Counted from the stretch's first letter, positions 9,344-18,549 are shown. The stretch is DNA of 64,000 nucleotides from JAVDCA01 sp035764045 (GCA_035764045.1 DASTZX010000453.1:1-64000); one strand, 5' to 3'. Notes: generated from the sequence alone by a model not told the origin. Translations and numbers: made by a program.

Positions 9344-10867
9344 ATGAATTCATCATCTGGCTTGCCGTCCGAGCATTTGCCCTCATCGATTGCCCAGCCG
9401 CAGGAGGACGTGCACGGGAACGTGCCCGGAGGGGCGCGCGACGACGCCGTGATCGAGACCGATGTCGCGCAGCGGCTCGACCGCCTGCCGTGGGATCGCT
9501 TTCATAATCTCGTCATCGTGGCGCTCGGGATCACCTGGATTCTCGACGGTCTCGAGGTGACGCTCGCCGGCGCCCTGGCGGGTGCGCTCACGGCAAGCCC
9601 GGTGATGCGTTTCACCACTTTCGAGGTCGGCCTGACTGGCAGTGCCTATCTTTGCGGCGCCGTGCTCGGCGCGCTCTTCTTCGGCTGGCTCACCGACCGG
9701 CTGGGACGCAAAAAGCTGTTTTTCATCACGCTCGCCGTATATCTGCTCGCCACGGCGGCGACCGCGGCGTCCTGGAATCTCGCGAGCTATATGGCGTTCC
9801 GGTTCTTCACGGGGGCGGGGATCGGCGGCGAATACGCGGCCATCAACTCGACCATCCAGGAGCTGATCCCGGCCCGCTACCGCGGCCACACCGACCTTGC
9901 GATCAACGGCAGCTTCTGGGTCGGCGCGGCGCTGGGTTCGGTGCTGTCGATCGTGCTGCTGGGCTCGAACAGCATCGACATCGACCTGCGCTGGCGGCTC
10001 GCCTTTGTGGTGGGCGCCGCCCTTGGGCTCGTGATCCTCTTCATGCGCATGTGGATCCCGGAAAGCCCGCGCTGGCTCGTGACGCACGGGCGCAAGGCGG
10101 AGGCGGATGCGGTCGTCGCCGGCATCGAGGACCGCCTGCGCGCGAACGGCCATGTGATCGCCCCTCACGAGGGGCCGACGAGCCGTCTGCGCATGCGCAG
10201 CGGGACGACCCTGCGGGAGGTCGCGGCCACCCTGTTCGGAACCTGGCGGGCGCGAACGCTCGTGGCCCTGAGCCTGATGGCGGCGCAGGCCTTCTTCTAC
10301 AATGCCATCTTCTTCACCTACGCCCTCATCCTCACCGACTTCTACGCCATTCCCGCCGAAGGAGTCGGCTGGTACCTGCTGCCGTTCGCGGCCGGGAATT
10401 TTCTCGGTCCCCTGCTGCTCGGTCGACTTTTCGACACGATCGGACGCAAGATCATGATCACCGCGACGTACGCCGTCTCGGGGCTGCTTCTCGCCGGCAC
10501 TGGCTATTTGTTCAGTATTGACGTGCTGTCGGCGCTGAGCCAGACCATCGCCTGGATGGTGATCTTCTTCGTCGCTTCGGCGGCGGCGAGCTCCGCGTAC
10601 CTGACGGTGGGGGAAATCTTTCCGCTCGAGATCCGGGCTGTCGCAATCGCGTTCTTCTATGCGATCGGGACCGGTCTGGGTGGCGTCGCGGGACCGCTCC
10701 TGTTCGGGGCGTTGATCGCCAGCGGTTCACGGGAGAGCGTCTTCATGGGCTATCTGCTCGGCTCGGCGCTGATGATCGTGGCCGCGGGGATCGAGTGGCG
10801 GTGGGGCGTCGCGGCGGAACGCAGGCCGCTCGAGGCCGTCGCGCGTCCGCTCGCGTTCATCAATTGA
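9344..10867 (+). CDS. MFS transporter, sugar/metabolite:proton symporter type
   Basis: The product has about 507 residues. A hydrophilic N-terminus of about 55 residues leads into PWDRFHNLVIVALGITWILD, typical of metabolite:H+ symporters. GWLTDRLGRKKLF is the motif A loop, and PESPRWLVTHGR before the central loop is the sugar-porter signature. About twelve hydrophobic segments follow the usual 6+6 layout. ATG 9344 is chosen because it is the first ATG after the EcfG promoter; the frame is also open to a TTG at 9323. Only 31 bases separate it from otsB, so it probably forms an operon with the trehalose genes. Uptake of a sugar or organic acid under stress is inferred. Confidence 0.8.
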   Translation: MNSSSGLPSEHLPSSIAQPQEDVHGNVPGGARDDAVIETDVAQRLDRLPWDRFHNLVIVALGITWILDGLEVTLAGALAGALTASPVMRFTTFEVGLTGSAYLCGAVLGALFFGWLTDRLGRKKLFFITLAVYLLATAATAASWNLASYMAFRFFTGAGIGGEYAAINSTIQELIPARYRGHTDLAINGSFWVGAALGSVLSIVLLGSNSIDIDLRWRLAFVVGAALGLVILFMRMWIPESPRWLVTHGRKAEADAVVAGIEDRLRANGHVIAPHEGPTSRLRMRSGTTLREVAATLFGTWRARTLVALSLMAAQAFFYNAIFFTYALILTDFYAIPAEGVGWYLLPFAAGNFLGPLLLGRLFDTIGRKIMITATYAVSGLLLAGTGYLFSIDVLSALSQTIAWMVIFFVASAAASSAYLTVGEIFPLEIRAVAIAFFYAIGTGLGGVAGPLLFGALIASGSRESVFMGYLLGSALMIVAAGIEWRWGVAAERRPLEAVARPLAFIN

Positions 10868-10898
10868 GAGAGAGGTCGGAGCCGGGAGGTTGCCGAAC

Positions 10899-11687
10899 AT
10901 GCGGCTACGACACGATTCATGGACAAAGGTCATGACCCGCGTCCCCGAGCTCACGCCGGACTTGCGCACCAGCGCATTTTTGTTCGACGTCGACGGCACG
11001 CTCGTCGACATCGCGCTGACCCCGCGCGAGGTGCACGTCCCGCCCACGCTGCGCCACGCGCTCATGCGCCTCGTCGCGGCCAGCGACGGAGCCGTCGCCC
11101 TGGTCAGCGGCCGGCCGATCTCCGACCTCGACCGCCTGTTCGACCCGCTGCGGCTGACGTCCATCGGGGGGCACGGCGCCGAGTTCCGCCTGCTCCATGG
11201 CGGCGAGGTGCAAAAATGCAATACGCCCACCCTTGGGCCCGAGCTCAAGGGGCGCCTGCGCGGACTCGCGGGCTCCGGCGTGCTCGCCGAGGACAAGGGC
11301 TACGCGGTGGCGCTGCATTATCGGCTGGCGCCGGAGAAGGAGGAGTGGGTGCGCGAGTCTGTCGCCAAGATCTGCTCCGAGCCCGGGCCGGTGCCGCTCG
11401 AGATCCTGCCCGGCAAGGCCGTGGTCGAGATCAAGGCCGCCGGCTTCAGCAAGGGCACCGCCGTCCGCGAGCTGATGAAACATCCGCCGTTCAATGAGCG
11501 CATCCCGATCTTCATCGGCGATGATACGACCGACGAAACCGTGTTCGCCGTCATGCCCGATTTTTCCGGACACTCATTCTCCGTTGGCCGACAGGTCCCG
11601 GGAGCGGAGAATCACTTCGACTGCCCCGCCGACGTCCGCGAATGGCTGGAGCACATCGCGCCGGCCGTGGAGCGTACCGCGCGATGA
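10899..11687 (+). CDS. otsB: Trehalose-6-phosphate phosphatase OtsB
   Basis: The product has 262 residues of the HAD superfamily. The nucleophile motif FDVDGTLVD is at about 29-37 (D30 and D32), SGRPISDLDRL follows the threonine/serine motif, and GDDTTDETVF carries the acidic magnesium motif. It removes phosphate from trehalose 6-phosphate, the second step of the OtsAB pathway, in the cytoplasm. ATG 10899 has GGGAGG nine bases upstream. The stop codon overlaps the next start (ATGA), coupling it to the GH15 gene. The partner otsA lies about 5 kb away under its own stress promoter. Confidence 0.93.
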   Translation: MRLRHDSWTKVMTRVPELTPDLRTSAFLFDVDGTLVDIALTPREVHVPPTLRHALMRLVAASDGAVALVSGRPISDLDRLFDPLRLTSIGGHGAEFRLLHGGEVQKCNTPTLGPELKGRLRGLAGSGVLAEDKGYAVALHYRLAPEKEEWVRESVAKICSEPGPVPLEILPGKAVVEIKAAGFSKGTAVRELMKHPPFNERIPIFIGDDTTDETVFAVMPDFSGHSFSVGRQVPGAENHFDCPADVREWLEHIAPAVERTAR

Positions 11688-13471
11688 CGGACCCGGGTCT
11701 TGATCTTGCGGTGGTCGGCAACGGCCGCACCGCGGCACTCGTCGATTCTTCGGCCCGCATCGTCTGGTGGTGCTTTCCGCGCTTCGATGGCGATCCTCTG
11801 TTCTCCAGGCTGCTGGCGGGCTCCGAAGAGAAGGGCTTCACCGACGTTGTTCTCGACGACCTCGCCGAGGTCCAGTCCGAGTATGTGCGCAACACCGCCC
11901 TCGTCACGACGCTGCTGACCGATCAGCACGGGAATTCCGTGCGGGTGACCGACTTCGCGCCGCGCTTTCAGCAATTCGGGCGCGTTCACCGGCCTCCTCA
12001 GCTCTTTCGCATCATCGAGCCGGTGTCCGGGCTTCCGCGCATCACCATCCGGGTGCGTCCGACGCACAACTATGGCCGTCCGATCGTGCGCCGTTCGACC
12101 GGCAGCAATCATATCCGCTATCACGATGACGAAACGGTCCTGCGGCTGACGACCGACGCGCCGCTGTCGATGATCGAGAGCGAGGCGCCATTCGTCGTCA
12201 CCCGGGCGCTGCACATGGTGTTCGGCCCGGACGAGCCGTTCCCGGCCGAGCTTGCGACGGTGTCGCGCGAGTTCTGCGATCGCACGCGCGACTACTGGAT
12301 GACATGGGTGAGGGGCCTCTCCATCTCCTATGACTGGCAGGAGGCGGTGATCCGCGCCGCCATTACCCTCAAGCTCAGCACGTTCGACGAGACCGGAGGC
12401 GTCGTCGCCGCCATGACGACCTCGATCCCGGAGGCGCCGGGATCGGGGCGGACGTGGGACTATCGTTATTGCTGGCTGCGCGACGCCTATTTCGTCGTGA
12501 AGGCGCTCAACCGCATCAGCGCCACGCAGACGATGGAGGATTTCATCTCCTTCACGCTCGGCATCGCGTCGAAGCGCCACCAGCCGCTGCGTCCCGTCTA
12601 CAGCGTGGTGCCGACCGAGCCGCTCGAGGAGCGCATGGCGCCCGACCTGCAGGGCTATCGCGGCGACGGGCCGGTGCGTATCGGCAACGCCGCGGCCGAG
12701 CAGGCGCAGCACGACACTTATGGCAGCATCATCCTGGCCGCGACCCCGATGTTCTTCGATCGGCGGCTGCCGCGTCCAGGCGACGAGGGACTCTTTCGGC
12801 TGCTCGAATCCCTCGGCGAGCGCGCCGCCGCCAGCGCTTTCGAGCCCGATGCCGGAATCTGGGAGTATCGCGGTCGCAAGCGTATTCACACCCATTCGAC
12901 GGCGATGTGCTGGGCAGGCTGCCACCGCCTTGCCGCGATTGCGGCCCGCCTCAATCGTCCCGATCGCACCGACTACTGGAACGGCGTGGCCGAGCCGATC
13001 CGCGCAGCTCTGCTCAAGCACGCCTGGAACGAGAAGCGCGGTGCGTTCACGGCGGCGTTCGAGTCCGATGATCTGGACGCGAGCGTCCTGCTGCTGCCCG
13101 AGCTCGGCCTGCTGGAACCCAATGATCCGCGCTTCGTCCGCACGGTCGAAGCGATGGAACGCGAGCTGGTGCGCGAAAAGCACGTCATGCGCTACGCCGG
13201 CGCGGACGACTTCGGGATGCCGGTGACCGCCTTCCTGATCTGCCGGTTCTGGCTCGTCGACGCCTGGTGGTCGCTCGGCCGCCACGAGGAGGCGCGGGAT
13301 CTCTTCCTCGATGCGCTCGCTCACCGCAACCGGTTCGGGTTGCTGTCCGAGGATGTCGATCCGCAGACCGGGGCGCTCTGGGGCAATTTTCCCCAGACCT
13401 ACTCCATGGCCGGCCTCATCCTGACGGCGATGCGCCTGTCGCGGAGCTGGGAGGATCGCTACTGGCGATGA
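11684..13471 (+). CDS. Glycoside hydrolase family 15 protein (glucoamylase/trehalase type)
   Basis: The product has 595 residues: an N-terminal beta-sandwich (about 1-230) and an (alpha/alpha)6 barrel with RTWDYRYCWLRDA near 256, AGIWEYRGRKRIHTHS in the middle and LLSEDVDPQTGALWGNFPQT near the C-terminus. The Glu of GIWE and that of LLSE fit the GH15 acid/base pair. GH15 enzymes release glucose from alpha-glucans or, in some actinobacterial and archaeal members, split trehalose. Coupling by ATGA to otsB makes a trehalose or maltooligosaccharide substrate attractive, but it cannot be decided here. It converges on a paralogue 13 bases away. Confidence 0.88.
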   Translation: MTDPGLDLAVVGNGRTAALVDSSARIVWWCFPRFDGDPLFSRLLAGSEEKGFTDVVLDDLAEVQSEYVRNTALVTTLLTDQHGNSVRVTDFAPRFQQFGRVHRPPQLFRIIEPVSGLPRITIRVRPTHNYGRPIVRRSTGSNHIRYHDDETVLRLTTDAPLSMIESEAPFVVTRALHMVFGPDEPFPAELATVSREFCDRTRDYWMTWVRGLSISYDWQEAVIRAAITLKLSTFDETGGVVAAMTTSIPEAPGSGRTWDYRYCWLRDAYFVVKALNRISATQTMEDFISFTLGIASKRHQPLRPVYSVVPTEPLEERMAPDLQGYRGDGPVRIGNAAAEQAQHDTYGSIILAATPMFFDRRLPRPGDEGLFRLLESLGERAAASAFEPDAGIWEYRGRKRIHTHSTAMCWAGCHRLAAIAARLNRPDRTDYWNGVAEPIRAALLKHAWNEKRGAFTAAFESDDLDASVLLLPELGLLEPNDPRFVRTVEAMERELVREKHVMRYAGADDFGMPVTAFLICRFWLVDAWWSLGRHEEARDLFLDALAHRNRFGLLSEDVDPQTGALWGNFPQTYSMAGLILTAMRLSRSWEDRYWR

Positions 13472-13484
13472 AGGACGCGTCCGG

Positions 13485-15296
13485 TCAGAGGGGCGACGGC
13501 GCGTCCGGTCGAGAGCGCTGCTCCGCCGGCTTGTCCGCTCGGGTCAGGTTGAAGGCCGTATTGACCAGCCCGACATGCGAGAACGCCTGCGGGAAGTTTC
13601 CCGCGAGCCGCCGCTTGGCCAGGTCGTATTCCTCACTCAGCAGTCCAACGTCGTTGCGCAGGCTCATCAATCGCTTGAACAATTGCTCCGCCTCGGCGCG
13701 CCGCCCTTGCAGGATATAGCAGTCGGCCAGCCAGAAGCTGCAGGCGAGGAAGACCCCTTCGCCGGGGGGAAGCCCATCGGCGCGGTTCTCCGCCCGATAG
13801 CGCAACACGAATCCGTCGCTCATCAGCGTCCGCTCGATCGCCTGGATGGTGCCGCGGACGCGCGGGTCGTCCGCGGCCAGAAAGCCGACCAGCGGGATGA
13901 TCAGCAGACTGGCATCGACCTCCTTCGATCCGAACGACTGTACGAAGCTGCCGAGCTCGGCGTCGTAGGCGTGCGCACAGGTGGTGGCGTGGATCTCATC
14001 GCGCAACTCGCGCCAGCGATCGATCGGTCCGTCGAAGCCGAACATCTCGGCACTCTTGATCGCCCGGTCGAACGCGACCCAGACCATCACTTTCGAATGC
14101 GTGAATTGCTGCGGCCCGCCGCGAACCTCCCAGATGCCTTCGTCCGGCTGTTTCCACACCCGGGCGAGATGATTGAGCAGCTCCAGGTGCATCTTCCAGC
14201 CGGATTCATGAATGGCGAGCCCATTGCGGCGCGCTTGGTGGGCGGCGTCCATCACCTCTCCGTAGACGTCGAGCTGTACCTGGAGATGCGCCGCATTTCC
14301 GATCCGCACCGGCTGCGACCCCTCGTAGCCGGCGAGCCAGCCCGCCTCCCATTCGATCATGCGACGCTCGCCGCCGATGCCGTACATGATCTGGATCTGA
14401 TCGGGGCTGCCCGCGATCGCCCGCAGCAGCCACTCGTTCCAGTCCTGCGCGGCATCGTGAAAGCCCGCATTCAACAGCGTGAACAGCGTGAGTGTCGCGT
14501 CGCGCAGCCAGCAGTATCGGTAATCCCAGTTGCGCTGGCCGCCGAGCTGCTCGGGCAGCGAGGTGGTCGGGGCCGCCACGATGCCGCCGGTCGGCGCATA
14601 GGTCAGCGCCTTGAGGGTGATGAGCGAGCGCACCACCGCATCCGTCCATGGGCCGGCGGGACGGCAATGGCCGGCCCACTCGCGCCAGAACGCCTCGGTC
14701 GCGGCCAAGGCCTGCTGCGGCGCTGGCGTCTCGGGTAGCGGCAGGTGTGATGGGGAGTAGGTGAGCAGGAACGGCACCATCTCGCCTTCCGACACGATGA
14801 ACTGGGCGACGGTCGTGAGGTTGCGTCCCTTGAGATGCACCGGCGTGCGCAACACGACCATGTCCGGACCCGCGACGGCGCGCAGTGTCCCGTCGCCGGT
14901 CCGGGTCACCCAGGGCACGATGGCGCCAAAGCCGAAGCGCAGGACGAGCTCAAAATCCATTGCGACGCGCCCGCGCTCGCCCCGCACCAGGCGCACCACG
15001 GTCGGATGCTTTCCCCTGACCGGCATGAAGTCGATCACCGTGGCGGCGCCGTCCGCTGTCTCGAACCGGGTCTCCAGCACCAGGGTGTCGGTGCGGTAGC
15101 GCCGTGTCGCGCGCGCTTTGCCGCCGCGCGGCGCGATCAGCCAGCGGCCGTTCTTGGGCGTGCCGAGGAGTGCCGCGAAGCAGGCCTCCGAATCGAACCG
15201 CGGCCAGCACAGCCAGTCGATCGACCCGTCGCATCCCACCAGCGCCGCCGATTCGCAGTCCCCGATGAGCGCATAATCTTCGATTTGCAATGCCAT
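13485..15296 (-). CDS. Glycoside hydrolase family 15 protein, second copy
   Basis: The product has 603 residues with the same layout as the convergent neighbour: start LQIEDYALIGDCESAALVG, then GCDGSIDWLCWPRFDS, RNWDYRYCWLRDATLT in the barrel, DEGIWEVRGG with the probable acid Glu, and LLSEEYDLAKRRLAGNFPQA with the probable base. It hydrolyses alpha-glucosidic bonds to release glucose. ATG 15296 gives the typical family N-terminus; longer frames are unsupported. The glucose-dehydrogenase-like gene ends 6 bases upstream on the same strand, so the two are likely one operon driven from about 16430, linking glucose release with glucose oxidation. Confidence 0.87.
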   Translation of the reverse strand: MALQIEDYALIGDCESAALVGCDGSIDWLCWPRFDSEACFAALLGTPKNGRWLIAPRGGKARATRRYRTDTLVLETRFETADGAATVIDFMPVRGKHPTVVRLVRGERGRVAMDFELVLRFGFGAIVPWVTRTGDGTLRAVAGPDMVVLRTPVHLKGRNLTTVAQFIVSEGEMVPFLLTYSPSHLPLPETPAPQQALAATEAFWREWAGHCRPAGPWTDAVVRSLITLKALTYAPTGGIVAAPTTSLPEQLGGQRNWDYRYCWLRDATLTLFTLLNAGFHDAAQDWNEWLLRAIAGSPDQIQIMYGIGGERRMIEWEAGWLAGYEGSQPVRIGNAAHLQVQLDVYGEVMDAAHQARRNGLAIHESGWKMHLELLNHLARVWKQPDEGIWEVRGGPQQFTHSKVMVWVAFDRAIKSAEMFGFDGPIDRWRELRDEIHATTCAHAYDAELGSFVQSFGSKEVDASLLIIPLVGFLAADDPRVRGTIQAIERTLMSDGFVLRYRAENRADGLPPGEGVFLACSFWLADCYILQGRRAEAEQLFKRLMSLRNDVGLLSEEYDLAKRRLAGNFPQAFSHVGLVNTAFNLTRADKPAEQRSRPDAPSPL

Positions 15297-15301
15297 GGCG
15301 A

Positions 15302-16354
15302 TCACGCCTGAAATTCTATGATCACCTTGACGTCGTCGGGCCGACGCTCGAGCGCTTCCGACCAGCGGTCGAGCGGAACACGCCGGGTGATGAGGCCGCT
15401 GAGCCACTTGTGCTCGGCACGCGCGAGCGCGTCCGCCGCCATCGCGTAGTGCCTGAGATTGGCGTTGACGGTGCCGAACACGATCTCGTTGTTCAGGACC
15501 ATCGTCCGGTTATAGCCGCCGATGTCGAACTCGAACGCGTGCCCGGGCGCCGTGACTCCCGCCAGGCAGACGATCCCGTTCGGTGCCGTCCGCCCGAGCA
15601 CGCCGCGGATCATCGCCGGTGCGCCGGTGCATTCCATGAGCACGTCGGGCGCGAGCCCGGCGATGTCCGCGGTTTCGCCGACGTGATAGGTGGCGCCGAG
15701 TTCGCGCACGAGCGCCGGCTTGGTCCCATCCGTGTTGTGATCGAGCACATGCACCTCGAGGCCGCGCTGCACGCCCATCATCGCGGCAAGAAGCCCGATC
15801 GGACCGGCGCCGGTCACCAGAAGGGTTCGCGGCCGCCACGCGTGCGAGCGCGCGCCGATCCGTTCGGTGTGGTCCCAGGCCTTGGCGACGATGCTCGTCG
15901 GCTCGACCAGTACGCCGAGAATTCCCAGTGCCGGATCGACCTTGATCGCGAAGGCGGGCTCGATGCGGAACTGTTCGGCCCCGTAGCCATGACGTTCTTT
16001 GATGCCGCGCTCGACGTAACGGCCATTCTGACACATGTCCCACTCGCCGGCCGCGCAGCACGGGCAGGGCACCGGGTCGGGCCGGCGCACGACGCCGACC
16101 ACGAGGTCGCCCGCCGCGAAGCCACTGTCCGCCGGCGCTTCTTCCACGCGCCCGAGCGATTCGTGGCCGAGAACCAGCCGGGGGGCGCCGGGCGGGCTCG
16201 CGCCGTACTCGCCGGCAACGATTTCGCGGTCGGTGCCGCAGACGCCAAGCGCAAGCGTCCGCGCCAGGATCGAGCCGTCGCTGGCCGGCGGCGGTGGAAT
16301 CTCGTCGAGACGCGCCGAGTTGGCGACGCCGGGCGTGAGCGTGATGGCGCGCAT
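15302..16354 (-). CDS. Zinc-type alcohol dehydrogenase family protein, glucose-dehydrogenase-like
   Basis: The product has 350 residues of the medium-chain dehydrogenase family. The catalytic zinc region GVCGTDREIVAGEYG and LGHESLGRVEE is near 40-75. A Cys-rich structural zinc loop (VPCPCCAAGEWDMCQNG) is near 100, and the Rossmann motif VTGAGPIGLLAAMMG near 180. The RRPDPVPCPCC context, the HGYGAEQ segment and the ending DDVKVIIEF resemble archaeal/bacterial glucose 1-dehydrogenases, which oxidise glucose to gluconolactone with NAD(P). ATG 16354 has GGAG five bases upstream. It heads an operon with a GH15 gene; a one-base-variant EcfG promoter lies at 16434-16459. Another sugar or polyol substrate remains possible. 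Confidence 0.8.
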   Translation of the reverse strand: MRAITLTPGVANSARLDEIPPPPASDGSILARTLALGVCGTDREIVAGEYGASPPGAPRLVLGHESLGRVEEAPADSGFAAGDLVVGVVRRPDPVPCPCCAAGEWDMCQNGRYVERGIKERHGYGAEQFRIEPAFAIKVDPALGILGVLVEPTSIVAKAWDHTERIGARSHAWRPRTLLVTGAGPIGLLAAMMGVQRGLEVHVLDHNTDGTKPALVRELGATYHVGETADIAGLAPDVLMECTGAPAMIRGVLGRTAPNGIVCLAGVTAPGHAFEFDIGGYNRTMVLNNEIVFGTVNANLRHYAMAADALARAEHKWLSGLITRRVPLDRWSEALERRPDDVKVIIEFQA

Positions 16355-16433
16355 GCAAGCTCCGATAACTGTCCGGGTTCTCGCAAGTCGAACAATGGCG
16401 TCGAAAAATCCGGGCCGCGCCCCCCGCCGGAAT

Positions 16434-16459
16434 GACGCCCTATGGAACCATTTGGTTCC
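16434..16459 (-). promoter_or_regulatory. EcfG-like promoter (one-base variant) of the dehydrogenase-GH15 operon
   Basis: On the minus strand GGAAC (16459-16455), a 17-base spacer and CGTC (16437-16434) face the dehydrogenase gene. The -35 is part of a perfect palindrome, GGAACC-ATTT-GGTTCC at 16444-16459, but the plus-strand copy has no matching -10. Confidence 0.45.
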
Positions 16460-16506
16460 TTGGTGCTCGAGAGCGACGCTGGACCGAAATTTTCGTCGCA
16501 TCCGAT

Positions 16507-16532
16507 GGAACCCGGAGCGGCCTCAGTGCGTT
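16507..16532 (+). promoter_or_regulatory. EcfG-type general stress promoter (perfect match) of the sensory-rhodopsin-transducer homologue
   Basis: GGAAC at 16507-16511, a 17-base spacer and CGTT at 16529-16532, with the start codon at 16556. It is back to back with the minus-strand promoter at 16434-16459. Confidence 0.7.
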
Positions 16533-16555
16533 ATCCCCACCGTCTTCACCTCCTT

Positions 16556-16942
16556 ATGAGTTCGATCATGGATGCGCTTGGACGGCGGCGGTGGGCCATT
16601 GCCGAAGGTTACATTCCATCCGAAAGTTCGTTCTCCGACCGCACGCTGATCTCGCATGAAACCGCCTGCATTCTCAACGCGAGTGAGCGCGACGCTCACG
16701 TCGCGATCACCCTCTTCTTCGCGGACAAGGATCCGATCGGGCCTTACCGTGTGACCATACCGGCGCAACGCACGTTGCATTTACGGTTCAATGATCTGGT
16801 TGATCCGAGCCCGGTTCCGCGCGACACCGATTACGCATCGGTCTTCGAGTCCGATGTTCCCATCATCGTGCAGCACACCCGGCTCGATTCGCGTCGCGCC
16901 GAAATCGCTCTGATGTCGACCGTCGCCTTCGCGGCCGAATAA
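16556..16942 (+). CDS. Sensory rhodopsin transducer (ASRT) family protein
   Basis: The product has 128 residues. GRRRWAIAEGYIPSESS, SHETACILNASERDAHVAI, DKDPIGPYRVTIPAQRTLHL and PRDTDYASVFESDVPIIVQH are the hallmarks of the family named after the soluble transducer of Anabaena sensory rhodopsin. That protein is a beta-sandwich tetramer which has also been linked to DNA and carbohydrate binding. No rhodopsin gene is nearby, so a light role is not supported; a sugar-ligand role would suit the surrounding trehalose and glucan genes but is speculative. ATG 16556 was chosen; ATG 16568 is possible. It has its own perfect EcfG promoter. Confidence 0.8.
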   Translation: MSSIMDALGRRRWAIAEGYIPSESSFSDRTLISHETACILNASERDAHVAITLFFADKDPIGPYRVTIPAQRTLHLRFNDLVDPSPVPRDTDYASVFESDVPIIVQHTRLDSRRAEIALMSTVAFAAE

Positions 16943-16999
16943 TCCGCAAATTACTTGGGTTTAGCGAGAAGCGTAACCACATGAATGCAAGCTGAACGG

Positions 17000-17024
17000 G
17001 GAACCTTCATCGCCTCAGTCAGTT
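17000..17024 (+). promoter_or_regulatory. EcfG-like promoter (one-base variant) of otsA
   Basis: GGAAC at 17000-17004, a 16-base spacer and AGTT at 17021-17024. The expected start of transcription is near 17031, giving a short leader that includes the ribosome site GGAGGAAG before ATG 17053. otsA is a known EcfG target in several alphaproteobacteria, which supports the site despite the A in place of C. Confidence 0.6.
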
Positions 17025-17052
17025 ATAGGGGGGCAGCATTCGGAGGAAGCGT

Positions 17053-18531
17053 ATGAGTCTCGTGGTCGTTTCGAACCGCATCGCTAAGGTACGGGCGAAC
17101 GAGCCTATCGCGGGCGGACTCGCCAGCGCGTTGCTTCCGGTCGTGCGTACGTCGGGCGCCATCTGGGTCGGTTCGAGCGGACGCGTGCGCGACGCATCCC
17201 ACAAGGATTCCTTTGCGGAGATCGAGGCGTTCGGTGCCGGTGCGATCGCGACCGTCGATCTGCCGGCCGCGAGCTATCGCGGCTACTACGAGGGTTTCTC
17301 CAATTCGGTGCTGTGGCCCGCGCTGCATTCGCGCCCGGACCTGATCCGCGCGACCCAGGACGACTACCGCTGCTATCGCGACATCAACGCGTTCATGGCG
17401 CGCGGCCTGCTGCGGTTCTGCCGCGCCGACTCCACCTATTGGATTCACGACTATCACTTCCTCACCCTCGGCGCCGAGCTGCGGCGCCTGCGGGTCACCC
17501 GTCCGCTCGGTTTCTTCCTCCACACGCCGTGGCCGACGCGCTCCACGATGCTGAGCGCCCCGCATCATCGCGAGCTGGTCGAGGCGATGCTCGCCTACGA
17601 TCTGATCGGCTTCCAGACCGATGATGACCGGGTGAATTTCTCCGACTATGTGGCGAACGAGCTCGGGCTCGACGTGGTCGATGGTCTGGTGATGTCGGGG
17701 CGCGACACGTCCGTCGTCGCCTCGAGCCATGGCGTCTCCCGGCTCGGGGTTTTTCCCATCGGCATCGACGTCGACGCGTTCGCGTCGCGCGCCGCGCGCG
17801 CTGTGACTCGGCACGAGTTCGCCCGGCTGCGCACGAGCCTGCAGGGCGTGAAGCTCGCGATCGGCGCCGACCGCGTCGACTATTCGAAGGGGCTGGAGAA
17901 CCGCATCCGCGCCTTCGATCGCATGCTGGTGACGCAGCCGGCGTTGCGCGGCGAGGTGGCGATGCTGCAGATCGCGGTTCCCTCGCGATGCCAGATCCCG
18001 GCCTACGGCCAATTGCGTCGGGATCTCGCGGCCCTGGTCGGCGAGGTCAACGGCCGCCACGGCGAGGCCGACTGGGTGCCCGTGCGCTACGTCAACAAGG
18101 GCTACTCCCAGTCGACGCTGGCCGGATATTACCGCGTCGCTCAGGTGGGCCTGGTGACCCCGTTGCACGACGGCATGAATCTCGTCGCCAAGGAATATGT
18201 GGCGGCGCAGAATCCCGCCGATCCGGGTGTGCTGGTGCTCTCCGAGTTCGCCGGCGCCGCCAAGGAGCTCGATGCGGCGCTGCTGGTCAATCCGCACGAC
18301 ATCGACGGGATGGCGCAGGCCTTCGCGCGCGCTCTCTACATGTCCGCCGATGAGCGGCGGGCGCGCTGGACCGCCATGATGGCCAAGCTGCGCGCCAATT
18401 CGGTCCAGAGCTGGTTCGCCGACTTTGTGACGTCGCTGGCCGACGCGCAGCCGGCGGTCGATCTCGTCCCGGCGGCTCAGCCCGCACCGGCGCTCGGCTA
18501 TGAGCCCGAGCGTGCCGCGCGCCTGTCCTGA
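17053..18531 (+). CDS. otsA: Trehalose-6-phosphate synthase OtsA
   Basis: The product has 492 residues of glycosyltransferase family 20. VVVSNRIA is at 4-11, the glycine-rich GGLASAL at 21-27, HDYH at 132-135, the UDP-glucose-binding region ADRVDYSKGLENRIRAF from 272 and DGMNLVAKEYVAAQ from 373. It joins UDP-glucose and glucose 6-phosphate to make trehalose 6-phosphate, the substrate of OtsB, in the cytoplasm. The C-terminal 30 residues are Ala/Pro-rich and probably disordered. The gene stands alone, with GGAGG before the ATG and an EcfG-like promoter 30-50 bases upstream. This predicts trehalose build-up under osmotic, heat or desiccation stress. Confidence 0.95.
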   Translation: MSLVVVSNRIAKVRANEPIAGGLASALLPVVRTSGAIWVGSSGRVRDASHKDSFAEIEAFGAGAIATVDLPAASYRGYYEGFSNSVLWPALHSRPDLIRATQDDYRCYRDINAFMARGLLRFCRADSTYWIHDYHFLTLGAELRRLRVTRPLGFFLHTPWPTRSTMLSAPHHRELVEAMLAYDLIGFQTDDDRVNFSDYVANELGLDVVDGLVMSGRDTSVVASSHGVSRLGVFPIGIDVDAFASRAARAVTRHEFARLRTSLQGVKLAIGADRVDYSKGLENRIRAFDRMLVTQPALRGEVAMLQIAVPSRCQIPAYGQLRRDLAALVGEVNGRHGEADWVPVRYVNKGYSQSTLAGYYRVAQVGLVTPLHDGMNLVAKEYVAAQNPADPGVLVLSEFAGAAKELDAALLVNPHDIDGMAQAFARALYMSADERRARWTAMMAKLRANSVQSWFADFVTSLADAQPAVDLVPAAQPAPALGYEPERAARLS

Positions 18532-18549
18532 GTGCGGAATTCCGGATCC

